Positions 27,400 to 36,615 of a stretch of DNA of 37,817 bases are shown piece by piece. Both the position numbers and the translations under genes were made by a program. The stretch's first letter is position 1. Every line of letters starts with the position of its first letter. Source of the stretch: Branchiostoma floridae (taxonomy: Eukaryota; Chordata; Leptocardii; Amphioxiformes; Branchiostomatidae). The notes under the pieces were generated by a model, which was not told the origin of the DNA, did not search any database, and saw only the letters and a program-made list of their open reading frames with translations. The stretch is taken from positions 21,236,945 through 21,274,761 of the forward strand of contig NC_049989.1 in assembly GCF_000003815.2 (NCBI RefSeq). The letters are read 5' to 3'.

Positions 27400-30300
27400 A
27401 TGTTTCAAAGGTAAGTTGCCTTGGGGTTGCTTTTGTTAACTGTTACACAAAACTATTCGTAAATATTTCTTCCGCAAGACTTGGAGTTTTAGGGTAGAGG
27501 TCAGGGTCACAGTCGTGGATCTGTTTCTTTTCTCTTTATTTTTTCCCTCTTTGTTTTATGTTCTCGCCGTGAGCATTCACGTCTTGTATATCACTCTATT
27601 AGCTCTATAGCTGCTGTTTTTTTTTTTTTTGGAAATATGTTTATCTACGTTTGACACAATTTTGAACATAACCAAAAAGTTATGCTATGACAACCTTCAT
27701 CGTTCGTATTCTGCTCATTTTGAACGATGTTTCCTGATTTTTGCCATGTCATTGCCACAAAAATAATTTTTTGTCGTATTAGAACCTAAATTCACATAGA
27801 AAATTATCATTGTTTATATTTTTCTCCGACCAAACTTTCTAAGCTTTGATACTTTAAAAAGTAAAGTTCACACCATCTATTTTGACCCCCTTTTGTTGTT
27901 GTGTTAAAGATTGGCATGAAATCAGAAACTATTCTTCGGAAATCATCAAAAAGAGTTACACAAAACATAGGTTCTCTCTTATTTTCCGCAAAGTCACTTA
28001 TAGCCTATCCACCCCCACGGCACAGTGGTTTGTCCCGTCCCAGGGGGATACCGGAAGTGCGCTTGTGGGCGTGGCTTGGTGACTTCCGGGGTCCTTCTGC
28101 AGGGCCGGGGATTTTAGCACCGACCTCGGCAGTTCTCGGAAATGTTAAAACTTGAGAACTGCGAAGTCATGCTGAGCTATAGGTTCTTTATCTTTGCACG
28201 AACTCGGAAGCCCACGGGTTGTTTTGATGTTGTTTAAGGTCAGGTTTGGCCGCTCTCCAAGCGACTTGATGGAACACAGCTGCAGTGACCTTTCTTGACC
28301 TATTTCGTAGTATGCTTATCTACCAACATTGGCGAACCGTTAAAACTGTGCAACGCTAGAAAAGAGTCATTGATGTAGCAAAACGCGCGTAAACTTTAAA
28401 ATTGTGCAGGGCCTTTAATACACCTGCTTGGAGCAGCATGATTATGGTAAAACAACGTCCTCTTTTTCTAAGTACGAGTGCCATATTTACCGTCCCGTTA
28501 ATTCTGTTAAATAGTATTTTGAGAATATCACTACATCGTACTTCTTTAATGAAAGCTTAGTAGTGACGCTGATAAAACAGCGAAATGTATCCAAAAAGGA
28601 AGAACAGTGTACCAGGGGAGATTTGGTCACCATAAGGTAACAATTGCTCGTGCAAATAGGAGAAATGTCACCCTTTATAAAAGATACCGGGGGTTGACTC
28701 CCTCCAATATATACGAACTTTTGCTGAATTCAAATATTCATTACCGCTTGGAAGGCCCGGTGAGGGCTAAGTTATTGAGATGAACGGTGTTATGGGGTTT
28801 CAGCGATGTACAGAAAAGTGTAGTTTAAAGTTTTTCCACCGTTTTTTTTTTTTTTTTGCCAGGTTACTTCTCATTCTGGTCGGCCTGGTTGCCATAGCGA
28901 TGGCTCAGGTTTCCGAGAGAGAGCTGGAGGCGGCCGTTGCCAGGGCAACGCTGTCGGTGGACCGTGCCATTCAGGAGGAGGAGGACCTCTTTGTGGCAGG
29001 TGAGCAATTTTACATGACGGTTAAAGACAGGAAGTATGGAGATATGAGGGTTAACTCATGAGGAAGTATGGAGATATGAGATCATTGTAACGTAATTAAT
29101 TTTGCTTGTCAAACTTCCCCGTTTTGAAGTACTGAGAAATTGAAAAGCAGCAAGGAAAATAACGTCTTTCCAACTTTAACTCGAAGACTTGAATTCATCG
29201 ATGCAAATTGTTTTTGTTTGTCACATTGTTTACGTAGTCTGTTGTGTCAGCCCTCCACTTGTTATTTGTCACGTTATTGACATTATTTGTTTTAGCCACC
29301 AATTTGATATATTTGTGACATTTCCCATCTAATGTTTGTTTTTTTAGTCACCAAATTGTTGTTGGTCACATTGTTCACATTATTTGTTTGCCATGTTAAG
29401 CGTCCGATGACGACGCGTGATTCTCGCCGGCCGCCTATTTGTTGTTGTTGTTTATCATATTGTTGACCTTGTTTGTTTGTTTGTTGTGTTTAGCGTCCGA
29501 TGACGACGCGCGGGTCTCCCCCGCCGGACGCCTACTCGCGATGTTCCGAAAGTCCAAGCCCGAAGCTCGCCCCATCGCACGGAGCGCCGAGATCTTGGAG
29601 GACGTCACTTCTCAACTCACTAGGACGTAAGGCGTTAGGTTGAGACGATAATAAGCTAAGACGTATGCATGTAAGAGGTTATCATAAGACGCTAGAATAT
29701 AGCAAGAAGTCCTAGCTCGAGGCCCGCCCCATCGCTGACCTTGGAGGTCCTCACTGTCAACTCACCTGGTTGTAAGACGTTAGAATATAATGGAAGACGT
29801 TATGGCGGAATATTTAAAAACGTAACACGCTACAATAAGACGTGATAACATAAGACGTTATACCGGTAGTTTTTACATTAATTAGAACATAGACATGACA
29901 AGAGGACATCAGAATAAAAGATCAGTCTATGGGCAAATTTCTCTGGGAGCATGTTGGCCCTGGAGTCGATAAGCTTGCTTGTGTGGTCTTGCGTAGGCCA
30001 TGGATTGGAAATAGTCTGACATCCTGTCTGAAAGTTTTCTCTCTCATCCCCTGCAGTGGTCAGACGGACGACGACTTCAGCGCGGCGTCAGACTCGGCGG
30101 CGACGCGGCGGGTGTGCACCAACACGGAGCTGCGGGCCATCCGCTGCCCCCAGCCCGACCCCGCCGTCAGGGAGTTCCGCTCCGTCGACGGGCGCTGCAA
30201 CAACCTCGACAATCCGCTGTGGGGCGCTGCTATCCAGCCCATGAAGAGGCTGCTGCGCCCGCAGTACGCAGACAGTACGTAACGTCTTCTTCTTCGTTCG

Positions 30301-33300
30301 TCGAACTCAAGTTTGATATCCTTGCGAAAAAACACAATATTTGGCTCGATAGGTGATCAGATAATGTCTGGGGGCGTATTGACATTCCTTTGGTTTAGGT
30401 TCTTGCTTTGCGGTGCCGAAGTTGTATATATCACTGGCTATCGAACCGAAAAGACGATCGCGAGTTTTTCGGCCACAAACTTTACCTAAAGCCCGCCAAA
30501 AATGTTGTTACGGAACTCTATGGACTGATTCCTAATGCTGTTTCGCTTCGCATTTTAGACGCATAAACATTTAAGCGCACCGGGTCACCTCTACATTTCT
30601 CGATATGAGGGTTGGGTTGTTAACGTGCGGATCTAGAGGTCTGGCGCCTGAGGCTAACTGATATGTTCACTTGTTTGACCCTTCATGTGTGCAAGCCCCA
30701 TCTAACGGTTCCCATGTTATTTTTGTGACCCCACAGGTGTGCAAGCCCCATCTAACGGTTCCCATGTTATTTTTGTGACCCCACAGGTGTGCAAGCCCCA
30801 TCTAACGGTTCCCATGTTATTTTTGTGACCCCACAGGTGCGCAAGCCCCATCTAACGGTTCCCATGTTATTTTTGTGACCCCACAGGTGTGCAGGCCCCA
30901 TCTAACGGTTCCCATGTTATTTTTGTGACCCCACAGGTGTGCAGGCCCCATCTAACGGTTCCCATGTTATTTTTGTGACCCCACAGGTGTGCAGGCCCCA
31001 TCTAACGGTTCCCATGTTATTTTTGTGACCCCACAGGTGTGCAGGCCCCATCTAACGGTTCCCATGTTATTTTTGTGACCCCACAGGTGTGCAGGCCCCA
31101 TCTAACGGTTCCCATGTTATTTTTGTGACCCCCCAGGTGTACAGGCCCCACGAGTCCGCGGCCGAGGCGGCGCCGCCCTCCCCAGCGCCCGGGAGGTCAG
31201 CTTCACCCTTCACGAGGACATGCGCACTACGTCCACCGTCAACACGCACCTGGTCATGCAGTGGGGGCAGTTCCTGGACCATGACATCACCCACACACCT
31301 GTCGCCTCAGGTAAACGGTCTTGTCTTATCTACTAGTACCTCATACGCATGTGATCTCAGGTAAACTGTCGTCTTCACTTTGGGTATCAGTTAAGGAACC
31401 GCCCAAAACACTAATAAAGTAACCAGAAATCGAAAGATGACAGTTCAGTGAGCTTGGAGATCACTGTAGCCAAAGAGGTGGAAGCTTAGATTTGTCCCAG
31501 GCATCACCCCAGGTTGTTGCTGTTCTTTTCGATTTTTATCTATGCCCTGAGACATATTTTTCTACGTACGCAAATAGTTTCATCACGTTGATAGATCGCT
31601 AAGTGATGGAAAACCTCGTTGAGTCACATCAGGGGCCGCATTCTTCACTCTGCAGCAGCGACAGCTAATGCAGTTCGAAGTTAGAACCTGTCAGTATAGC
31701 TATTAGGAAGATGACTAGAGCCGACGGAAAGTTGGAAAATTCTCCTGCATTGTGACTGAATGAAATCTCTGACCGACTAGTGAGCTAATTTAGGTCAACT
31801 TTTTTTTTGGCCTGGACTGATCCAGCCTTGTCAGCACAAGGTATCGTTTGTTGGCGACCTAACAAGACCGGATTCTTAATAGCTGAAGCCCGCTTTTAAC
31901 GGTTGCTACCCCGCGCACATATTAGCGTTTGTTGGCGGGGTAGTGATCGTTGGAAGCGAAATAAAGTGGATTTCCGGCTACGACTTCCTGACATTTACTG
32001 ATCGTTCCTTTGCCCCTCCAGCGTACGGCGGCGGCCTGATCGCCTGCCCCTGCGGCTCCCCAGACAGGCGGTGCTTCAACATCCCCATCCCGTCAAATGA
32101 CCCGGACTTCGGGGGCCACTCCTGCATGGAGTTCGTGCGGTCCAGCCCGGCACCCAACCCCGGGTGTCGCGTGGGGCGCCGCCAGCAGCTGGATCAGATC
32201 ACCGCCTTCATCGACGCCTCCATGGTCTACGGGTCGTCTGAGGAGGAGCTGGAACATCTCAGGGATCCATCATTAGGTGGGTTTTGTATTTCTCTTCATC
32301 GCCTTCTCTCTCCCTTCCTCCCTTCCCTCTCTCCACCCTCATTTCCCCCTCTCATCCCGTTGGGGCACTACAGAAGATCTGACAACTAGTTTTATGTTCC
32401 TCTTAATTCATTTTTCACTTAACGTTAGTTCCATGCCAGTCCATTCATTCACTATCGTCCCATTATTGTTGTTACGGTAAATCTTTGAATATTCGCGGTG
32501 GTATATTTTTGTGCTACGGTATTGTTTCCATTGCGAAATCTATAAAAATGACTCCTAACCCTCGTTTTTGCTTTGCCTGGATCAGGGCTTGGCCAGCTGA
32601 AGTCCAAGTCCAACCCGGGAGACTCCAGCAAGAAGGAGCTGCTGCCCAGTGCCATCACCGAGGAGTTCCACTGCCCGGAGTCCTCCAACCCCAGCAGCCG
32701 CAACCAGCCATGCTTCCAGGTAAATTGACGTTCATTTATGCACTAACTCTGACTCTAATTCCAACCCTAACCCCATCCGGCATCCCCGACCCAAACCCTT
32801 ACCCTAACCTAACCCTAACCCTGACCCTTTTCAGCACCATCACTGAGGAGTTCCACTGTCCCGAGTTCTCCAACCCCAGCTACCTTTCATTTACACACTT
32901 CATATCATCAAAACGCTTCGAGTATTTATCTTGGAAGTTCACCTCTCCTCATAAGGAGATGGAGCGACAAGATATGATGATGACCTCTTTGTGTTACCTA
33001 AAGCTTTAAAACTATACAAGGTGCACCAAATCTAACCCCTTGTCTTCGTACATATAGACTGGAGACGTCCGCGTGAACGAGCAGCCTGTCCTCACCTCCA
33101 TGCACACCGTCAAACAAAGAAACAAACAAACAAACAAACAGAGAAACAGTTCATCTAACCCGTCCCCTCTTTTCCTACAGGCCGGAGACGTGCGTGTGAA
33201 CGAGCAGCCGGCCCTCACCTCCATGCACACCGTCAAACAAACAAACAAGCAAACAAACAAACAAACAAAAAAAAACAGAGAAACAGTTCATCTAATCCAT

Positions 33301-35988
33301 CCCCTCTGTCCCTACAGGCAGGAGACGTGCGTGTGAACGAGCAGCCCGCCCTAACCTCCATGCACACCGTCTGGCTCCGGGAGCACAACCGCATCGCCGC
33401 CCGTCTGGCCGACATCAACTCCCACTGGGACGAGGACCGCGTCTTCTACGAGACGCGCAAGATCGTGGGCGCCATGATCCAGCAGATCACGTACGCGGAG
33501 GACCTCCCGATCGTCCTCGGACTCAACGCCATGAACGAGGTATGAGTTTACCACATTTATTGAAGGATTGACATAACAGGTGACTATCACCATGATTTGA
33601 CTTGATTTGCAGCATGTAAAAACCCGGAGACAAAATTGTCAAGTTTGATCCACTCACACTGGGAAGGGCGTTAAACACATCTTTCAACGCTGTCTCAATG
33701 TTTGTTTCCTGTTGGAGTATCTAAAATGTGTCTCAACCTCCTTTACATATCAATTCGTAGTTATGGTACAAATCTTGCTCTCCAACAACATCTCTTAAGC
33801 GACACTGACGAAAATCATATCTAGCTAACTTCTATCTGCTGAATCGTACTAACCTTGGATGTCTAACCTCGGGCTGCTACTACTGGGTGTTGTGTCTAGC
33901 AATGTCGTAACCAATCACCCATTCATTCACTCATCCAGTACGGACTGGTGCTCCGGCGGAACGGCTACTACAGCGGCTACGACGAGACCGTCGACCCGAC
34001 CATCTCCAACGTGTTCGCCACGGCGGCCTACCGCTTCGGACACAGCCTGGTCAAGAGCCAGTTCGAGCGCTCGACGTCGTCGTACAACCACAACGCGCAC
34101 TCACCTGTCCAGCTGACGCACAGCTTCTTCAACCCGCAGCACGTGTACAACAACGTGCAGGGCGGGCTGGACTCCATCGTGCGCGGACTGGCCAGCACGC
34201 CGCATGAGAAGTTCGACCGCTTCATCGTCAGCGGCTTGACCAAGAACCTGTTCGCGGATCCGGCCGGCTCTCTCGGCCTGGACCTGGCGGCGCTGAACAT
34301 CCAGCGGGGCCGCGACCACGGCCTGCCCGGGTATAACGCCTGGCGGGTCCTGTGCGGGCTGCCGCGCGCTCGCAGCTTCGACGATCTGGCTACCGAGATC
34401 CCCGACGCCTCCACAAGGGCCAAGCTGGCAGATCTCTACAGGTAAGCAACTATATGAGCGCGCCGAAACTCAGTTTTACACACTATAATACACACCTAAC
34501 AAAGGAAGGTGTGTTCAAGTATCTAATGTCATCATCTGACTACGGTAGAATGAAAAAAAAAAACTATTTGTTTGTCTACAAATGTTTTAAGAAGAGAGAA
34601 GTATGTAACCTGCGGACATAAGTAAATCATATCATACCTTTCTTGTTATACCCTTTGTATAACTTACTGCATTTAGCCTCAATGGGGCATAGATATGCAA
34701 TACAATTCATTGTCATTATCAATGATGACTAACAGTGGATGAAACTATCATGGAGTCATAAGTTGACTTGTTCTTCCCTTTAGCCACGTGGACGACATCG
34801 ACCTGTTCGCGGCCGGGCTGGCTGAGCGCTCCGTCCCGGGCGGGCTCCTCGGCCCCACCTTCACCTGCCTGATCGGGCGCCAGTTCCGCGAGCTCAGGAA
34901 GGGCGACCGCTTCTGGTTCGAGAACCAGGGACAGTTCTCGCAACGTAAGTCGTTTCCATTGTACTGTATACTTTTAATAGCTTTATCTAGTCCGTTGCGT
35001 TGATACACATGGCAATTGGGACTAATTTAATGATCTATAAGTTATACAAATCGCCGCTTCTAGCTGGTTTGAGAACCAGGAACAACACAGACGACACCAG
35101 CTCCACGCAGCGGCATGTGTTCGAGCTGCCCGGCCTTCATTTATTCCTTCATTCCTGGTTTCTATTCAGGCCAGCTGGGTGAGGTCCGTAAGGTGACGCT
35201 AGCGAGGGTCCTGTGCGACAACACGGACGACACCAGCTCCATGCAGCGGCACGTGTTCGAGCTGCCCGGCCTTCATTTATTCTTTCATTCCTGTTTTCTC
35301 TCCAGGCCAGCTGGGTGAGGTCCGTAAGGTGACGCTAGCGCGGGTCCTGTGCGACAACACAGACGACACGAGCTCCATGCAGCGGCACGTGTTCGAGCTG
35401 CCCGGCCCGGGGAACCAGCGGGTGTCCTGCGCCTCCATCCCGCAGATGGACCTCTCCGCCTGGCGCGAGTCCGCCACCGTCGTGGGACAGGTCCGGGACT
35501 TCTTCACAGGTCAGTTCCTTCTCCTCACACCTTACATACAGACATGACATCGTTGCAAGCTGAAGGGCCTAGCAGAAGACACCTCTGCAAGGGTCTAGGG
35601 GGTTCCGACAGAGATGACACCGGTGCAAGGGCCTAGGGGGTTCCGACAGAGATTAGACTGGTGCAAGGGCCTAGGGGGTTCTTACATAGAATAATAAGAT
35701 GGCACTGGCGCAAGGCCTTTGGAGGAGTGTTCGTGTTTACAATTCTAGAGCGACGGCAATTGAAACCCCAGCTGGGTCAGATTGTAGACTTAGCTTGAGA
35801 AATGGAGCAGGTTGTTCGCAGCTCAGCACCTATCAGGAAACAGTTTTAACTTAACTTCCATTGAGTTGTGTCAACGAAGCTTAGACATCCAGTTGCTTGA
35901 GCTTTGGTGTATACATGAGTTGATTTGTTGATTTTTACCAGATCTTTCTTATTCCCTCACAGACTACTTCGGTGGCCTTCGAGGCTGA
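27400..35988 (+). CDS. Secreted animal haem peroxidase (MPO/EPX/LPO-like), 12 exons, complete
   Basis: Exons: 27400-27410, 28863-28999, 29494-29626, 30057-30274, 31137-31310, 32022-32276, 32586-32719, 33318-33539, 33939-34441, 34784-34944, 35306-35509, 35963-35988. All phases agree, giving 725 aa, close to vertebrate myeloperoxidase. Residues 1-18 are a signal peptide ([14 protein letters not shown], cleavage probably before Gln19); 19 to about 130 resemble a propeptide. The peroxidase domain starts at [13 protein letters not shown]. Seen: Gln211, haem-ester Asp214 and distal His215 (GQFLDHD), calcium loop T-x-F-x-D-x-S at 285-291, catalytic Arg359 and haem-ester Glu362 ([10 protein letters not shown]), proximal His463 (YRFGHSL), Asn548 partner. 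Gln363 stands where MPO has the haem-linked Met, so no sulfonium bond is expected. There is no transmembrane tail, unlike TPO. The enzyme family uses H2O2 to oxidise halides or other donors. The exact substrate and paralogy are unresolved. Confidence 0.95.
28863..28999 (+). other. Peroxidase exon 2: signal peptide core
   Basis: The first exon codes only 11 bases (Met-Phe-Gln plus part of Arg). This exon supplies the hydrophobic core and then [20 protein letters not shown]. The acceptor follows a long T tract (gtttttttttttttttgccag). The same arrangement of a tiny first coding exon is compatible with the start at 27400, which lies just downstream of the TATA box. Confidence 0.85.
29398..29436 (+). 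pseudogene. Decayed copy of peroxidase exon 3, 5' part
   Basis: gcgtccgatgacgacgcg matches exon 3's start exactly, then degrades (tgattctcgccggccgccta against cgggtctcccccgccggacg). The preceding acceptor is aag instead of tag. Confidence 0.75.
29494..29626 (+). other. Peroxidase exon 3: propeptide region, with decayed copies on both sides
   Basis: The exon encodes [20 protein letters not shown] and continues to EDVTSQLTR. The 5' part recurs at about 29398-29436 and the 3' part plus donor at about 29706-29785. Only this copy has an intact acceptor, open frame and donor. Confidence 0.85.
29706..29785 (+). pseudogene. Decayed copy of peroxidase exon 3, 3' part with donor
   Basis: aagtcctagctcgaggcccg matches aagtccaagcccgaagctcg of exon 3, and cttggaggtcctcactgtca matches cttggaggacgtcacttctc. 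Relative to exon 3 it has an in-frame 12-bp deletion and an AAG to TAG change. The donor region gttgtaagacgttag is still recognisable. Confidence 0.7.
30687..31136 (+). repeat. Nine-copy 50-bp minisatellite made of the exon 5 intron-exon junction
   Basis: The unit is gtgtgcaggccccatctaac, then ggttcccatgttatttttgt, then gaccccacag. Copies start at 30687 and every 50 bp to 31087. Copies 1-4 read gcaagcccc and copies 5-9 read gcaggcccc. Every unit end carries an acceptor-like CAG, and exon 5 itself (31137) begins with the same first bases (gtgtacaggcccca). Copies are nearly identical, so the array is young or homogenised. Confidence 0.95.
31137..31310 (+). other. Peroxidase exon 5: distal haem pocket
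   Basis: The exon encodes [20 protein letters not shown] and continues to [14 protein letters not shown]. It contains the distal Gln211 and His215 and the ester-forming Asp214. Frame and phase (1 in, 1 out) require the acceptor at 31136 rather than any copy upstream. Confidence 0.92.
32022..32276 (+). other. Peroxidase exon 6: calcium-binding loop
   Basis: The exon encodes [20 protein letters not shown], then [15 protein letters not shown]. The T-x-F-x-D-x-S motif matches the calcium ligands of mammalian peroxidases. Cysteines occur at positions expected for family disulfides. Confidence 0.92.
32755..32830 (+). repeat. Interstitial telomere-like (CCCTAA)n tract, degenerate
   Basis: ttaccctaacctaaccctaa and looser variants (ccaaccctaacccc) lie in peroxidase intron 7. 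The tract directly precedes the partial copy of exon 7. Confidence 0.7.
32832..32882 (+). pseudogene. Partial copy of peroxidase exon 7
   Basis: accatcactgaggagttcca and ctgtcccgagttctccaacc match exon 7 (about 32649-32698: gccatcaccgaggagttcca, ctgcccggagtcctccaacc). It is preceded by an acceptor-like ccttttcag. No donor follows. Confidence 0.8.
33058..33113 (+). pseudogene. Partial copy 1 of peroxidase exon 8
   Basis: From an acceptor-like catatag it encodes [18 protein letters not shown], then falls into a CAAA repeat. The real exon reads [18 protein letters not shown]. No donor is present. Confidence 0.85.
33181..33235 (+). pseudogene. Partial copy 2 of peroxidase exon 8
   Basis: It has an intact acceptor (ttcctacag) and encodes [18 protein letters not shown] exactly as the real exon, then a CAAA repeat. 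It lies 123 bp after copy 1 and 137 bp before the real exon start. Confidence 0.9.
33318..33539 (+). other. Peroxidase exon 8: catalytic Arg and haem-ester Glu
   Basis: The exon encodes [30 protein letters not shown] and [20 protein letters not shown]. Arg359 and Glu362 are present. It is a phase 0-0 exon of 222 bp with a donor GAG|GTATGA. Confidence 0.93.
33550..33670 (+). repeat. Interspersed repeat copy in peroxidase intron 8
   Basis: gaaggattgacataacaggt and tgatccactcac match 15838-15950. Confidence 0.5.
33939..34441 (+). other. Peroxidase exon 9: proximal haem ligand
   Basis: This is the largest exon (503 bp). It encodes [18 protein letters not shown] with proximal His463, then [20 protein letters not shown] with Asn548. 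These are the most conserved blocks of animal peroxidases. Confidence 0.95.
35053..35141 (+). pseudogene. Chimeric copy: end of exon 10 joined to middle of exon 11
   Basis: cgccgcttctagctggtttg and agaaccagga resemble exon 10 (gaccgcttctggttcgagaa, ccaggga). This passes straight into acaacacagacgacaccagc, tccacgcagcggcatgtgtt and cgagctgcccggcc of exon 11. No intron separates them. Confidence 0.75.
35170..35272 (+). pseudogene. Partial copy of peroxidase exon 11
   Basis: After an intact acceptor (ttctattcag) it matches the first ~100 bp of exon 11 with very few changes (aggreeing through gagctgcccggcc), then passes into the same cttcatttattctttcattc intron sequence. No donor follows. The real exon starts 136 bp later. 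Confidence 0.88.
35306..35509 (+). other. Peroxidase exon 11: C-terminal lobe
   Basis: The exon encodes [20 protein letters not shown], then [16 protein letters not shown]. It follows exon 10 ([11 protein letters not shown]) in phase 1 and ends in phase 1 (ACAG|GTCAGT). A donor-like GTAAGG occurs within its start and also within the upstream copy. Confidence 0.92.
35585..35715 (+). repeat. 38-bp tandem repeat in peroxidase intron 11
   Basis: gcaagggcctagggggttcc repeats at 35587, 35625 and 35663, with a degraded copy after it. The rest of the unit is gacagagatgacaccggt. Confidence 0.85.
35963..35988 (+). other. Peroxidase exon 12: last codons and stop
   Basis: A good acceptor (ttattccctcacag) joins in phase 1 to give DYFGGLRG and TGA at 35986-35988. 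It is short, so an alternative 3' exon cannot be excluded. Confidence 0.75.
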
Positions 35989-36594
35989 AGGACGGAAGAT
36001 GACGTCACCACAAAATGCTGCTATCCAGAACTCACACCTCCAACCTTGACACGATACAGATCCAGGAGGGCCAAACTTTACACTTAGAAACGGCACCAAT
36101 ACTTGTACATTGTCAGGAATATTATCTTGTAGATAGAATGTGTAATTTTGTCTCCGTATCTTGTAGATACATGTAAGGATAGAAGTAAGACCCTTCAAGC
36201 CTCCACCAGACTACGTACCCTGGATGGAAAATATAGTCAAATGTAAGGAGAACAATATGCCTCCATGTGCAGTCAGGGTAAACATAACCCTTCCAGCGGG
36301 CTCACTCCCCTGGCAATTTATACTCCTTATTTTCATACTATCTATGACCCCTCAGAAGGGCCTTGTGGAGGCTTAAACCTTATGCTGGTCCATTGTTGCT
36401 TGCTCATTTGCACCCATGTATTTCCTTCAGATTATGAGCTGGTCAATTAGCTAAAACTAATGTTGATTCATGAATATCTTACTACCAGACTTCGTATGTA
36501 TGTATGTTGTATGTAAGAAGCTAATTGTATATTTGTATGTACATGTAAGCAGCGATCTTTATTGGCCTGACATGGATGATGTCTTTGGCATTTC

Positions 36595-36600
36595 AATAAA
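36595..36600 (+). terminator. Peroxidase polyadenylation signal
   Basis: AATAAA lies about 600 bp after the stop codon, giving a 3' UTR of ordinary length. No other canonical AATAAA was noted between the stop and this site. Confidence 0.65.
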
Positions 36601-36615
36601 GAAAGAAAAATGCTT

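Noticed and set aside
28239-28760. Additional exon in peroxidase intron 1
   Set aside because: Exon 1 joins exon 2 in phase to give a perfect signal peptide. Short frames in between show no domain or needed phase.
30687-31136. CRISPR-like array
   Set aside because: The 50-bp units are directly adjacent without unique spacers, and the genome is animal. It is a minisatellite.
31089-31364. 91-codon frame over exon 5 in a different phase
   Set aside because: It arises from the repeat unit plus exon 5 read in the wrong frame. The peroxidase frame PRVRG...GQFLDHD is the conserved one.
33073-33336. Continuous frame joining the exon 8 copies
   Set aside because: It reads through intron and a CAAA repeat and has no ATG, and it is out of frame with the real exon. 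The copies lack donors, so I treat them as decayed.
34028-34423. 131-codon minus-strand frame opposite peroxidase exon 9
   Set aside because: It is an antisense shadow of a GC-rich conserved exon.
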